DNA from: DASUFZ01 sp035541475 | GTDB taxonomy: Bacteria; Myxococcota_A; UBA9160; SMWR01 | Assembly: GCA_035541475.1 (NCBI GenBank) | Contig: DATKND010000110.1 | Coordinates: 1 to 30,507 of the forward strand | Reading direction: 5' to 3' | Length of the DNA: 30,507 nucleotides | In this document: piece after piece, positions 1 to 7,109 of the stretch | How positions within the stretch are numbered: the first letter of the stretch is position 1 | How the letters are laid out: every line of letters begins with the position of its first letter | Position numbers and translations under genes: made by a program | Notes under the pieces: generated by a model | The model's input: only the letters and a program-made list of their open reading frames with translations | Told to the model about the DNA's origin: nothing | The model's database searches: none

Positions 1-828
1 CTTGGCCAGGTCCAGCAGGTTGTTGATCAGCTTCAGCAGCCGCAGCGCATTGCTGCGAACCGTCTGGAGATAGCTCCGCTGCAGCTCGGAGAGCGCGCCG
101 AACTGCCCGCCGAGCAGCGCCTCGACCGGAGCCAGCAGCAAGGTCAGCGGTGTCCGCAGCTCGTGATGGACGTTGGCGGTGAAGCGGGACTTGGCTTCAT
201 CGAGCTTCTGGAGCTCGTCGCGCGCCTTCTCGAGATCTCTGCGCTGTTGAAAGTCGGAGAAGCGCAGGCGATCGAGGAAGGCGCAGCTCGCGACCCCCTC
301 CCCCGCTGCCGCAACGAGGAAGAACAGACTGACACCGAAGTTCCTCCAGCTCGCGTCTCCGTCGCGGACGATTACGGCGCCGACCAACCCGCCGACCACC
401 GCCGCAGCAATCAACATGGCCTCGCGAGCGGAGAGTGGGAGCAGAACTCCCATGCCGCAGAGGAGGAGGATCAGGCCCGCGTAATAGCGACTGCCGCCAC
501 CCTCGGTCACGTAGATCATCGAGATCATGCCGGCCGCGAGGCTGAGGCAGATCAGTACTGGGAGACGCGAGCGCGGGTCTTCGAGAACTGTGCGTAGATG
601 GCGAGCAGCGTCGTCGCGAGCAGGCACCGCACCGTCAGGAAGAACGCGAAGTCCTTCGAATAGACGGCCCAGTCGAGCGCGACGAAGATCGCGTTGATGA
701 CGAATCCGACGGCCGCGCCCATTCGTACGTGATGCGGCAGCCGGTCCGACGCCAGATGCGTGCGGTACTGCCAGTAGAGCGCGTTCGCCTGGCTCGAATC
801 GCTCGTAGTGCCCCCGGTGCCGCACCAA
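1..828 (-). CDS. Sensor histidine kinase, partial, apparent compensating frameshifts
   Basis: The HisKA dimerisation/phosphoacceptor region is clear at about 190-1: a coiled linker (KARDELQKLDEAKSRF), then the H-box HHELRTPLTLLL, then LRLLKLINNLLDLAK at the edge. The ATPase domain lies outside the window. Before it, several hydrophobic helices (LPVLICLSLAAGMISMIYV, YYAGLILLLCGMGVLLPL, AMLIAAAVVGGLVGAVI) form a membrane sensor region. One frame is open from the proposed TTG at 828 (GGAG 7 nt upstream; GTG at 825 is the alternative) to position 1. Between about 780 and 575, however, this frame gives an Arg/Pro-rich sequence, while the frame shifted by one base gives a convincing membrane sequence (VGFVINAIFVALDWAVY, FAFFLTVRCLLATTLLAIY). 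One extra base near 780 and one missing base near 575 would restore a normal protein. This could be assembly error or real damage. It lies downstream of the hydrolase gene on the same strand. Confidence 0.8.
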   Translation of the reverse strand, partial: MVRHRGHYERFEPGERALLAVPHASGVGPAAASRTNGRGRRIRHQRDLRRARLGRLFEGLRVLPDGAVPARDDAARHLRTVLEDPRSRLPVLICLSLAAGMISMIYVTEGGGSRYYAGLILLLCGMGVLLPLSAREAMLIAAAVVGGLVGAVIVRDGDASWRNFGVSLFFLVAAAGEGVASCAFLDRLRFSDFQQRRDLEKARDELQKLDEAKSRFTANVHHELRTPLTLLLAPVEALLGGQFGALSELQRSYLQTVRSNALRLLKLINNLLDLAK

Positions 829-879
829 CGGACGGCTCCGAAAGCAACAGAATCGGCCGGCGTTCGACGGGGCTTGAGG

Positions 880-902
880 GCGAGTGGCCGGCAGCCACTC
901 GC
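880..902 (-). terminator. Hairpin after dienelactone hydrolase gene
   Basis: A perfect 9-bp inverted repeat, GCGAGTGGC (880-888) and GCCACTCGC (894-902), has a 5-nt loop and starts 8 nt past the stop codon of the hydrolase gene on the minus strand. No T-run follows. It is terminator-like by position and shape only. Confidence 0.45.
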
Positions 903-909
903 GCAGGAC

Positions 910-1644
910 TCACCCGAGCTCGCTCTTGAACAACCCTTTCACGCGCTTCCATGCATCGTCGGCGGCGGTCTTCTGATAGGTCGCGCGCTGGTCGCAGAAG
1001 AATCCGTGGTCGGCGTCGGGGTAGACGACCACTTCGTGCTTCACGCCGGCCTTCGCGAGCGCGGCGCGGATCGCGTCGACCTGCGGCTGCGGGATCAGCG
1101 CGTCCTTCTGGCCGAAGAGGCACACGATCTTCCCGCGGATCTTCGGCGTGCGCGACATCGTGGACGTAGCGCCGCCCGGACCCTGCGGTGCGGCGATGCC
1201 GCCCCCGTAGAAACTCGCCGACGCCGCTACGTCGGTCTCGCATGCGGCCAGGTACGTCATGTGACCGCCGATGCAGAAGCCCATCGCGCCGACGCGGCCG
1301 TTCACGTCCTTGCGCCCCCGGAGCCATGCGATCGCGGCCTGGCTGTCCGCGATCATCTCGTCGGCCTTGAGCTGCGCGAGCAGCTTCATGCCGCCGGCCA
1401 TCCCCTTCTCGTCGTAGCCGTACTCGACACCGGGTCCCGTCCGGTGGAAGTAGTCGGGTGCGAGCGCGACATAGCCCTCGCGCGCAACGCGCTCTGTCAC
1501 GTCGCGGATGTGGGAGTTGATGCCGAAGATCTCCATGAAGACGAGCACCGCGGCGCGCGACCCACCGTCCTTCGGTCGCGCGAGGTAGCCGCCCATCTCG
1601 CCGCGTCCGACCGGGATGCGGACGCGTTCAGTGGTGATGTCCAT
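910..1644 (-). CDS. Dienelactone hydrolase family protein
   Basis: This 244-aa alpha/beta-hydrolase is the usual length for carboxymethylenebutenolidases, which open dienelactone rings in chlorocatechol-type degradation; many family members have other ester or lactone substrates. The catalytic triad is visible: Cys124 in GFCIGGH, Asp181 in FGQKDALIP and His213 in DADHGFFCD. Glu38 in the conserved MEIFG motif, which primes the cysteine in DLH, is also present. There is no signal peptide, so it should be cytoplasmic. The ATG at 1644 is preceded by GGAGG at 8 nt spacing. It lies between miaE and the histidine kinase on the same strand, with no evident pathway partner, so the physiological substrate is unknown. 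Confidence 0.93.
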   Translation of the reverse strand: MDITTERVRIPVGRGEMGGYLARPKDGGSRAAVLVFMEIFGINSHIRDVTERVAREGYVALAPDYFHRTGPGVEYGYDEKGMAGGMKLLAQLKADEMIADSQAAIAWLRGRKDVNGRVGAMGFCIGGHMTYLAACETDVAASASFYGGGIAAPQGPGGATSTMSRTPKIRGKIVCLFGQKDALIPQPQVDAIRAALAKAGVKHEVVVYPDADHGFFCDQRATYQKTAADDAWKRVKGLFKSELG

Positions 1645-1693
1645 GACGAGAGCCTCCGTGCGCGCGCAGAGTGCCCCGGAGCGGCGAGGCGAG

Positions 1694-2269
1694 TCAAGCG
1701 TGCAGACGCGGCATTGGAGGCAGCCCGGCGAGCACCTCGGCCTCGTGCCGCGCGAGCTCGTCGAGCCTCGCCCGCACGACCTCCGGCGTCGCGAGCTGCG
1801 TGGCGAGCGCGACGAAGATCCCGTGGTGGCGCGCCTCGCTCGCGAGCAGGCCGCCGTAGAACTCGCGCAGCGACGCGTCGGGCGCGTGCTCCGCGAGCAG
1901 GCGGAAGCGCTCGCAGCTCCGCGCCTCGATCAGCGCCGAGCAGAGCAGCGAATCGAGCAGACGGTCCGGCTCGTCCGCGCGCGCCGCCGCGCGCAGTCGC
2001 CCCGCATAGGGACTCGCCTTCAGCGGGCGCAGCGAGAGTCCTCCCGCCGCCAGGCGCTCGAGCACCTGCTCGAAGTGCACGAGCTCCTCGCGCGCCAAGC
2101 GCGAGAGCGGCGCTGCGAGAAAGCCGTGCTGCGGGTAGCGGAACATCAAGGTGACCGCGTTGCCCGCCGCCTTCTTCTCGCAGTGCGCGTGGTCGAGGAG
2201 CACGAGTTCGAGGTCGGCGAGCGCGCGCGCAGCCCACGCGGGCGGAGTGGCCGAGGCGAGCGACAGCAC
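1694..2269 (-). CDS. miaE: tRNA-(ms2io6A)-hydroxylase MiaE
   Basis: MiaE is a ferritin-like diiron monooxygenase that hydroxylates the isopentenyl group of 2-methylthio-N6-isopentenyladenosine at position 37 of tRNAs. From the proposed start the protein is 191 aa. The carboxylate/histidine ligand set is visible: Glu31 in HCEKKAAGNA, Glu62 and His65 in EELVHFEQV, Glu115 in LIEARSCERF, and Glu145 and His148 in ASEARHHG. These blocks are characteristic of MiaE. The GTG at 2269 is chosen because homology starts a few residues later and because any longer start would run into the divergent aldo/keto reductase gene at 2315. No strong ribosome-binding site is visible. With queG at the other end of the window, two tRNA-modification enzymes are encoded here, unlinked. 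Confidence 0.88.
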   Translation of the reverse strand: MLSLASATPPAWAARALADLELVLLDHAHCEKKAAGNAVTLMFRYPQHGFLAAPLSRLAREELVHFEQVLERLAAGGLSLRPLKASPYAGRLRAAARADEPDRLLDSLLCSALIEARSCERFRLLAEHAPDASLREFYGGLLASEARHHGIFVALATQLATPEVVRARLDELARHEAEVLAGLPPMPRLHA

Positions 2270-2314
2270 GGCGCGAGTGTAGGCGCGCCCTCGCGCGGCG
2301 CGTAGAATGGCTCC

Positions 2315-3262
2315 GTGCAGTACCGAGCGCTCGGACGCAGCGGGCTCTTCGTCAGCGAGATCTCGCTCGGCTCGTGGCTCACGCTCGGATCGAGCGTCGA
2401 CCGCGCGGCCACGCGCGACATCGTCCACGCCGCCTACGACCTCGGCATCAACTTCTTCGACACGGCCGACGCCTACGCGAACGGCGCGGGCGAGGAGGCG
2501 CTCGGCGCCGCGCTCCAGGGCTTCCCGCGCCGCTACGTCGTGATCGCGACCAAGTGCTTCTTCCCGATGTCCGACCGCCCGAACGACCGCGGGCTCTCGC
2601 GCAAGCACATCGTCGAGAGCGTCGAAGGCTCGCTGCGGCGGCTCGGCACCGACTACATCGACCTCCTCCAGTGTCATCGCGCCGACCCGCGCACGCCGAT
2701 GGAGGAGACGGTGTGCGCGTTCGAGGACCTGATCCGCCAGGGCAAGATCCTCTACTGGGGCGTGTCGGAGTGGCGGGCCGAGCAGATCGTCGACGCCTGC
2801 CGCGTCGCCGACGCGCGCACCGCCTATCGCCCGATCTCGAATCAGCCGCAGTACTCGATCCTGCGCCGCGGCATCGAGAAGTCGGTGCTCCCGACCTGCG
2901 TGCGGGAGGGCCTCGGTCAGGTGGTGTGGAGCCCGCTCGCGCAGGGCGCGCTGACGGGCAAGTACGCGGGCGGGCGCGTGCCGCCGGGCTCGCGCGCGGC
3001 CGACGATCAACGCAACCGCTTCATGAGCGACTTCCTCGAGCCGGGCGAGCTCGCGCGCGTCGAGTCGCTGCGCCCGCTCGCCGACGCCCACGGCATCACG
3101 ATGGCGCAGCTCGCACTGGCCTGGTGCCTGCGCGAGCCCGGGGTCGCGAGCGCGATCGTAGGCGCGACGCGCAAGCAGCAGCTCGAGGAGAACGTGAAGG
3201 CGTCCGGCGTGCGGCTGTCCGAGGACACGCTGGCGAAGATCGACGCGATCTACCCCGCGTAG
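2315..3262 (+). CDS. Aldo/keto reductase
   Basis: This is an NAD(P)H-dependent (beta/alpha)8 barrel oxidoreductase of 315 aa, close to the potassium-channel beta-subunit/YghZ branch. The catalytic tetrad is complete: Asp49 (FFDTADAY), Tyr54 (DAYANG), Lys80 (VIATKCFF) and His121 (LLQCHRAD). The conserved GVSEW block and the C-terminal cofactor-binding GATRKQQLEENV are also present. The GTG at 2315 starts directly at the family N-terminus (MQYRALGRSGLFVSEI). It is divergent from miaE with 45 bp between starts, and convergent with the VOC gene, whose stop lies 12 bp from its own. The carbonyl substrate cannot be read from sequence. Confidence 0.93.
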   Translation: MQYRALGRSGLFVSEISLGSWLTLGSSVDRAATRDIVHAAYDLGINFFDTADAYANGAGEEALGAALQGFPRRYVVIATKCFFPMSDRPNDRGLSRKHIVESVEGSLRRLGTDYIDLLQCHRADPRTPMEETVCAFEDLIRQGKILYWGVSEWRAEQIVDACRVADARTAYRPISNQPQYSILRRGIEKSVLPTCVREGLGQVVWSPLAQGALTGKYAGGRVPPGSRAADDQRNRFMSDFLEPGELARVESLRPLADAHGITMAQLALAWCLREPGVASAIVGATRKQQLEENVKASGVRLSEDTLAKIDAIYPA

Positions 3263-3274
3263 CTCGCGAGCGCG

Positions 3275-3796
3275 CTACTTCCGCGCAGCGCGGTAGTACT
3301 TCGGCGTCGGCTCCGCGTCGCGCTCGGGGTGCGGATCGGAGAGGCGGCGCAACGCCTCCTCGCGATCGGCCCGATCGAGCTCGCGCGTGCTGGTGCAGAA
3401 CTCGACCAGGATCCCGTTCGGATCCTTCGCGTAGATCGACGTGCACCAGCCGTGGTCGATCTCCATCACGTCGACGCCGTGCGCGAGCCAGCGCTCGCGA
3501 CGCCGCGCGATGTCGTCGAGGTCGGCGGCGTGGAAAGCAATGTGGTTCGCCCAGATCGGGAGGCCGAGCGCGGTCGAGATCGCCGGCGACCAGTCGGGCG
3601 CGAGATCGGGATCGTGGAAGTCCCACAGCGCGAACATCTGCCCGTCGCCCGTGTCATAGAAGAGATGCTTCGCGAAGCCGCGCTCGCCCGCCGGACCGAC
3701 CTGCACCTTCACGAGCTCGAAGCCCATCGGGCCCGTGTAGAACTCGTGCGACGCTTTGACGTCGCGCGTCGCGACCGCCACATGGTGGAAGCCCAT
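3275..3796 (-). CDS. VOC (glyoxalase/dioxygenase) family protein
   Basis: A 173-aa vicinal oxygen chelate fold protein built of two beta-alpha-beta-beta-beta units. Likely metal ligands follow the family pattern: His5 in MGFHHVAVAT, His85 in WANHIAFHA and Glu132 in ILVEFCT. The block KDPNGILVEF is typical of glyoxalase and extradiol-dioxygenase relatives. The C-terminal 35 residues are charged and lie outside the fold. A GGAGG lies 6 nt before the ATG. It is a single gene convergent with the aldo/keto reductase and divergent from the DedA gene. Family members include glyoxalase I, dioxygenases and resistance proteins, so only the fold is assigned. Confidence 0.88.
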   Translation of the reverse strand: MGFHHVAVATRDVKASHEFYTGPMGFELVKVQVGPAGERGFAKHLFYDTGDGQMFALWDFHDPDLAPDWSPAISTALGLPIWANHIAFHAADLDDIARRRERWLAHGVDVMEIDHGWCTSIYAKDPNGILVEFCTSTRELDRADREEALRRLSDPHPERDAEPTPKYYRAARK

Positions 3797-3915
3797 GCCG
3801 CACCTCCTCGCTCGACGTCCCCAGGACGCGAGCCGCTCCAGCTTGACACGAACCCGCCGAATGCGCAGCCGGAAGCTGCCCCCTACTCTGCCGCGACCCC
3901 CGGCGAAAGCGACCG

Positions 3916-4569
3916 ATGGCGCGCCGACTCCTGATGCCGGTCCTGCTCGTGCTCGTTGCCGGCTTCGCCTGGTGGCGCGGCTGGTTCGACGAATTCGACG
4001 TCGAGCACGTGAGCAGCCTGGTGCGACAGGCCGGCGCCTGGGGCCCCGTCCTCTTCGTGGTGCTCTGCGGCATCGGCAACGGTCTCGGCGCGCCGGGCTT
4101 CTTGTTCGTGCTGCCGGCGGCCGTGCTGTGGCCGGCGTGGGAGGCCTTCTTGCTGGTGTGGGTCGGGTCGATCGCCGCAGGGCTGGTCGGCTATGCCTTC
4201 GCCCGCGGCGTCGGCCGTCGCTTCGTCGAGGCGCATCTGCCGCGGCGCCTGCTGGCGCTCGACAAACACCTCGGCCGCCGCGCCGTGCGCAGCGTCGCGG
4301 CGCTGCGCCTGACGCTCTTCCAGGCGACGCCGGTGCACTGGGCGCTCGGACTCACCAGCGTCTCGCCGCGCGATCTGCTGATCGGCTCGGCGATCGGCTT
4401 CGCGCCGCCCGCCGCCTTCTGGACGCTGGCCGGCGGCGAGTTCGTCGACGCGATGGTCGAGCGACGCCCGGTGGTGTGGTTCGCGCTCGCGGCCCTGATG
4501 CTCGGCGCGGTGGCGTTGCCGGTGTGGCTCAATCGGCGCGCGGCGCGTCACGACTCGGCGCCCTCCTGA
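3916..4569 (+). CDS. DedA/TVP38 (VTT domain) membrane protein
   Basis: An integral inner-membrane protein of 217 aa with the TVP38/TMEM64 (VTT) arrangement: an N-terminal helix (residues 5-20), a re-entrant glycine-rich segment (GIGNGLGAPGFLFVLPAAVLW), the helix WVGSIAAGLVGYAFARGVGR, the family segment ALRLTLFQATPVHWALGLTSV, then two C-terminal helices. Relatives are linked to lipid scrambling and membrane homeostasis; the exact role here is not known. A TTGACA hexamer at 3843-3848 lies upstream but has no recognisable -10 at normal spacing. The 3' end overlaps the 3' end of the convergent glycosyltransferase gene by 22 bp. Confidence 0.85.
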   Translation: MARRLLMPVLLVLVAGFAWWRGWFDEFDVEHVSSLVRQAGAWGPVLFVVLCGIGNGLGAPGFLFVLPAAVLWPAWEAFLLVWVGSIAAGLVGYAFARGVGRRFVEAHLPRRLLALDKHLGRRAVRSVAALRLTLFQATPVHWALGLTSVSPRDLLIGSAIGFAPPAAFWTLAGGEFVDAMVERRPVVWFALAALMLGAVALPVWLNRRAARHDSAPS

Positions 4570-6230
4570 CCCGCTCCGCCGGCCATGCGCCGGTGGAAGA
4601 TCCGCAGACTCTGCGGCGCGTCGGGGTCGCTGACCGGCGTGGTGAAGCGGTGCGGATCGGGCGTCGCGGCCGACGGCGAGAGCGACGGCACCTGGTTGTA
4701 ATGCGTGTCCTCCACGGGCAATCGCTCCTCGTCCCAGCGCGCGCGTGCGAGGAAGCCGCGCAGCTCCGCGAGGCTGCGGGGCCAGCGTCGACGCGGGATC
4801 ACGACGTCCGGCTCGAGCGCGCGCTCGCGCGCGAGGTCGCCGCCCGCGAGCCCGACGATCACGCGGCTGCCGAGGTAGAACATCAGCGGCTGCGCCTCGT
4901 AGTTCGTCGCGATCAGCAACGCCGAAGGATCGGCGTACCGCTCGCGCAGGCGCGCGACGACGAAGTCGAGCGGACCGCGAACCGGAGTGCGGAGCTCGAC
5001 GACGTGCCCGGCGATCTCGCCTCGTCGCGCCGCGAGCGATCCCGTGACGAGCAGCGCGATCGCGGCCGCCGCGGCGCGGCGGAGCCCGCGCCGCGACTCC
5101 GCGAGCAGGCTCGCGCACGAGAAGGCGTCGAGCAGGAAGGAGAGCGTCAGCGCGGGGGAGAGCGCGACGAAGTAGCGCTCGTAGACGAGCGGGTCGATGC
5201 ACCCGAAGGCGGCGTACGCGGCCGCGAAGCTGCACAGGCGCGATGCCACCGCGCGCGCCGTGCGCGTGGTCTCTCTCGCAGTGGGCGAAGCGCGTCGCGC
5301 GAACACGAACGCCGCGACGCGCGCAGCGATCGCCGCCACGAGCCACTCGTGCCGCGCGAAGTGCGCGAGCACGGCGCCCGCGTTCGCGAGCCAGCGCGCG
5401 ACGCCGGCTCCCTGCGCCTCGGCGAAGCGCGACGCGACGCCGAACGTCTCGAACCAGACGAGCGCCGGCAGGGTCAGCGCGGCGCCGGCCGCGCAGGGCG
5501 CGAGCGCGCGGAGGACTCGCCGCGCGCGCCCAGCACCGTCGCCCGCGCGCCAGGTCACACGCGCGGCGTCCGCCGCGCACCACGCGAGCGCGGGGAACCA
5601 GGCCACGGAGAAGACCTGGAAGAGGATGGGGAAGAGCAGCGCGGTCGCGACCGCGTCGCGTCGCCTGGCGCGGGCGTGCAGCACGACGGAGCGCAGGTGC
5701 ACCGCGAGGAGCGCGCCGAGCACGAGCACGAGCAGCGCGTAGTAGCGCGCCTCGCGCAGGTGCAGCAGCAGCGAGATCGAGACTGCGCAGAGCGTGATGT
5801 AGCTCGCGGCGAAGAGCGCGCGCCGTCGCTGCGGCAGCGCCGGCAGCACGCCCCAGAGCCACACCGCAACCCCGAGCGCGCCCGCGAGCGCGAACGGCAG
5901 TCGCACGCGGAAGGTGCGCTCGTGCGGGTCGTCGCTGCCTCGCGCCCACCACACGCCGGGCACCGCGAAGTAGTAGTCGCCCCACGGCTTCCCGATGTAG
6001 GCGTCCCGCGACTCCTTCACGCCGACCGCGAGCGGCGCGCCGAACTCGTAGAGCACGTTGCGCGGTCCGTGGACCTTCGGGTATCCGACCTCGAGGATGC
6101 GCGTCGCGAACATCGCGGTGTCGCCCTCGTCGTGCCAGAAGAGCGGCGACGAGAGACCGGGCAGCAGCATGCCGGCGAAGAGCGCGAGCGCCGCGGCGCA
6201 CAGCAGACTCTCGACCACGGCGCGGCGCAT
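4548..6230 (-). CDS. GT-C/GT39-type membrane glycosyltransferase
   Basis: A 560-aa polytopic membrane protein resembling dolichyl/undecaprenyl-phosphate mannosyltransferases and ArnT. The first periplasmic loop carries the acidic motif HDEGDTAMFATRIL (about residues 33-46), where GT-C enzymes keep the catalytic Asp/Glu. Later come the REARYYALLVLVLGALLAV helix and a run of Ala/Leu-rich helices to about residue 400, then a soluble periplasmic C-terminal domain of about 160 residues. It would transfer a sugar from a lipid-phosphate carrier to a protein or lipid on the outer face of the inner membrane. It is the last gene of the minus-strand envelope cluster, 45 bp after the FecR gene. Glycosylation of the PEP-CTERM protein is possible but inferred. 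Confidence 0.82.
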   Translation of the reverse strand: MRRAVVESLLCAAALALFAGMLLPGLSSPLFWHDEGDTAMFATRILEVGYPKVHGPRNVLYEFGAPLAVGVKESRDAYIGKPWGDYYFAVPGVWWARGSDDPHERTFRVRLPFALAGALGVAVWLWGVLPALPQRRRALFAASYITLCAVSISLLLHLREARYYALLVLVLGALLAVHLRSVVLHARARRRDAVATALLFPILFQVFSVAWFPALAWCAADAARVTWRAGDGAGRARRVLRALAPCAAGAALTLPALVWFETFGVASRFAEAQGAGVARWLANAGAVLAHFARHEWLVAAIAARVAAFVFARRASPTARETTRTARAVASRLCSFAAAYAAFGCIDPLVYERYFVALSPALTLSFLLDAFSCASLLAESRRGLRRAAAAAIALLVTGSLAARRGEIAGHVVELRTPVRGPLDFVVARLRERYADPSALLIATNYEAQPLMFYLGSRVIVGLAGGDLARERALEPDVVIPRRRWPRSLAELRGFLARARWDEERLPVEDTHYNQVPSLSPSAATPDPHRFTTPVSDPDAPQSLRIFHRRMAGGAGQEGAES

Positions 6231-6251
6231 GCGCGCGCGAGTGTGACGGCG

Positions 6252-6270
6252 GCGGGCGCGGCGCGCCCGC
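6252..6270 (-). terminator. GC-rich hairpin between FecR and glycosyltransferase genes
   Basis: GCGGGCGCG (6252-6260) and CGCGCCCGC (6262-6270) form a perfect inverted repeat around one base, giving about 8 bp with a 3-nt loop. It lies 5 nt past the FecR-gene stop and 22 nt before the glycosyltransferase ATG. No T-run follows, so it may attenuate rather than terminate. Confidence 0.35.
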
Positions 6271-6275
6271 GTGGA

Positions 6276-7094
6276 TCAGCGGCCGCCGCCTCCGGCGCCC
6301 GGCGTGCCGCCCCCACCGCCCGGCGGAACCTCGTTCACGAAGACGCCCCTGCAGTTCGCACCCGGGCTCTCGCAGCCCGTGCGCTGGAGACCCGGCAGCT
6401 CGGCGGGCGAGGTCGAGAACGCGGCCGGCGGCCCCGCGGCCACGTCGGGCGCGACCGGGAAGTGCGGACCTAGCGCCGCAATGCTGACCGGCGGACATGC
6501 GTCGGGTCCCGCCGGGAGTCGGTCCTCGTGCGCCTTGGCCAGGTAGAGCGGTTCGTCAGGCTTCGCGATCACGCACTGCTTCGGATCCGCCGTGAGCGTC
6601 TTGCCGCCGCGCTCGACCGGCAGCGGCGCGTCCCACTCGCAGAACATCGCGTAGCCGCCGGCCTTCTCCGAGAGCACGTAGGCCTCGGCGTCGCCTCCCT
6701 GCACGCGCGCCGCGGCGGCGCCGGCAGCCAGGCGCGCGGCGGGCTTGCCCTCGCGCGCGTCGATCACGCGCACCGCGCCGCGTTGCAGCGTGGTGTCGGG
6801 CGTGCCCGCGGCGGTCGTGCCGAGGCGCAGGCTCGAGTTCTCGCCCACCTGAGCCAGCAGGTCCTCGCCGAGCAGCAGCCCCGCGCTCGATCCCGGAGTC
6901 GTCACGACGCTCTCACCGGAATACACCGGATCGCCGCATGCGAGCGGTCGCGACGCGCCCTCGCGCACGGCCGTGGCCGTCCCGGAGAGCGAGGTCACCT
7001 GCCCGACGGCGGCCTCGTCGGCCGACGCCGCGAGCGGGAGCGCGAGCGCTCCGAGCAAGAGTCCACGTGTCCAGCATTTCCGCCCTGCGCGCAT
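6276..7094 (-). CDS. Exported FecR-domain protein
   Basis: A 272-aa secreted protein. It has a signal peptide (RKCWTRGLLLGALALPLAASA, cleavage near residue 25) followed by a FecR domain at about 28-135 (VGQVTSLSGTATAVR, GDPVYSGESVVTTPGSSAGLLL, VGENSSLRLG, LQRGAVRVID). There is no N-terminal cytoplasmic/anti-sigma segment or membrane helix, so this is the stand-alone periplasmic or surface FecR type, not a FecI-type regulator. Six cysteines lie in the mature part (residues 53 onward). The C-terminus is a proline/glycine-rich tail (PPGGGGGTPGAGGGGR). An AAGGAG precedes the ATG, and only 15 bp separate it from the TPR/barrel gene upstream, so the two are probably co-transcribed. Function unknown; a peptidoglycan- or surface-associated partner of the barrel protein is plausible. 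Confidence 0.82.
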   Translation of the reverse strand: MRAGRKCWTRGLLLGALALPLAASADEAAVGQVTSLSGTATAVREGASRPLACGDPVYSGESVVTTPGSSAGLLLGEDLLAQVGENSSLRLGTTAAGTPDTTLQRGAVRVIDAREGKPAARLAAGAAAARVQGGDAEAYVLSEKAGGYAMFCEWDAPLPVERGGKTLTADPKQCVIAKPDEPLYLAKAHEDRLPAGPDACPPVSIAALGPHFPVAPDVAAGPPAAFSTSPAELPGLQRTGCESPGANCRGVFVNEVPPGGGGGTPGAGGGGR

Positions 7095-7109
7095 GGCTCG
7101 ACTCCTTGG

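Noticed and set aside
1694..3091. 465-codon minus-strand frame as one long protein
   Set aside because: Only its C-terminal 191 codons are MiaE. The rest is antisense to the aldo/keto reductase gene.
3843..3871. TTGACA as a -35 promoter element for the DedA gene
   Set aside because: No -10-like sequence occurs 16-18 nt downstream (CAGCCG is found there), so a sigma-70 promoter is not supported.
3756..6498. Very long open frames (over 870 codons) on both strands across 3756-6498
   Set aside because: They are Arg/Ala-rich, lack domains and cross the DedA and glycosyltransferase genes. They result from scarce stop codons in GC-rich DNA.
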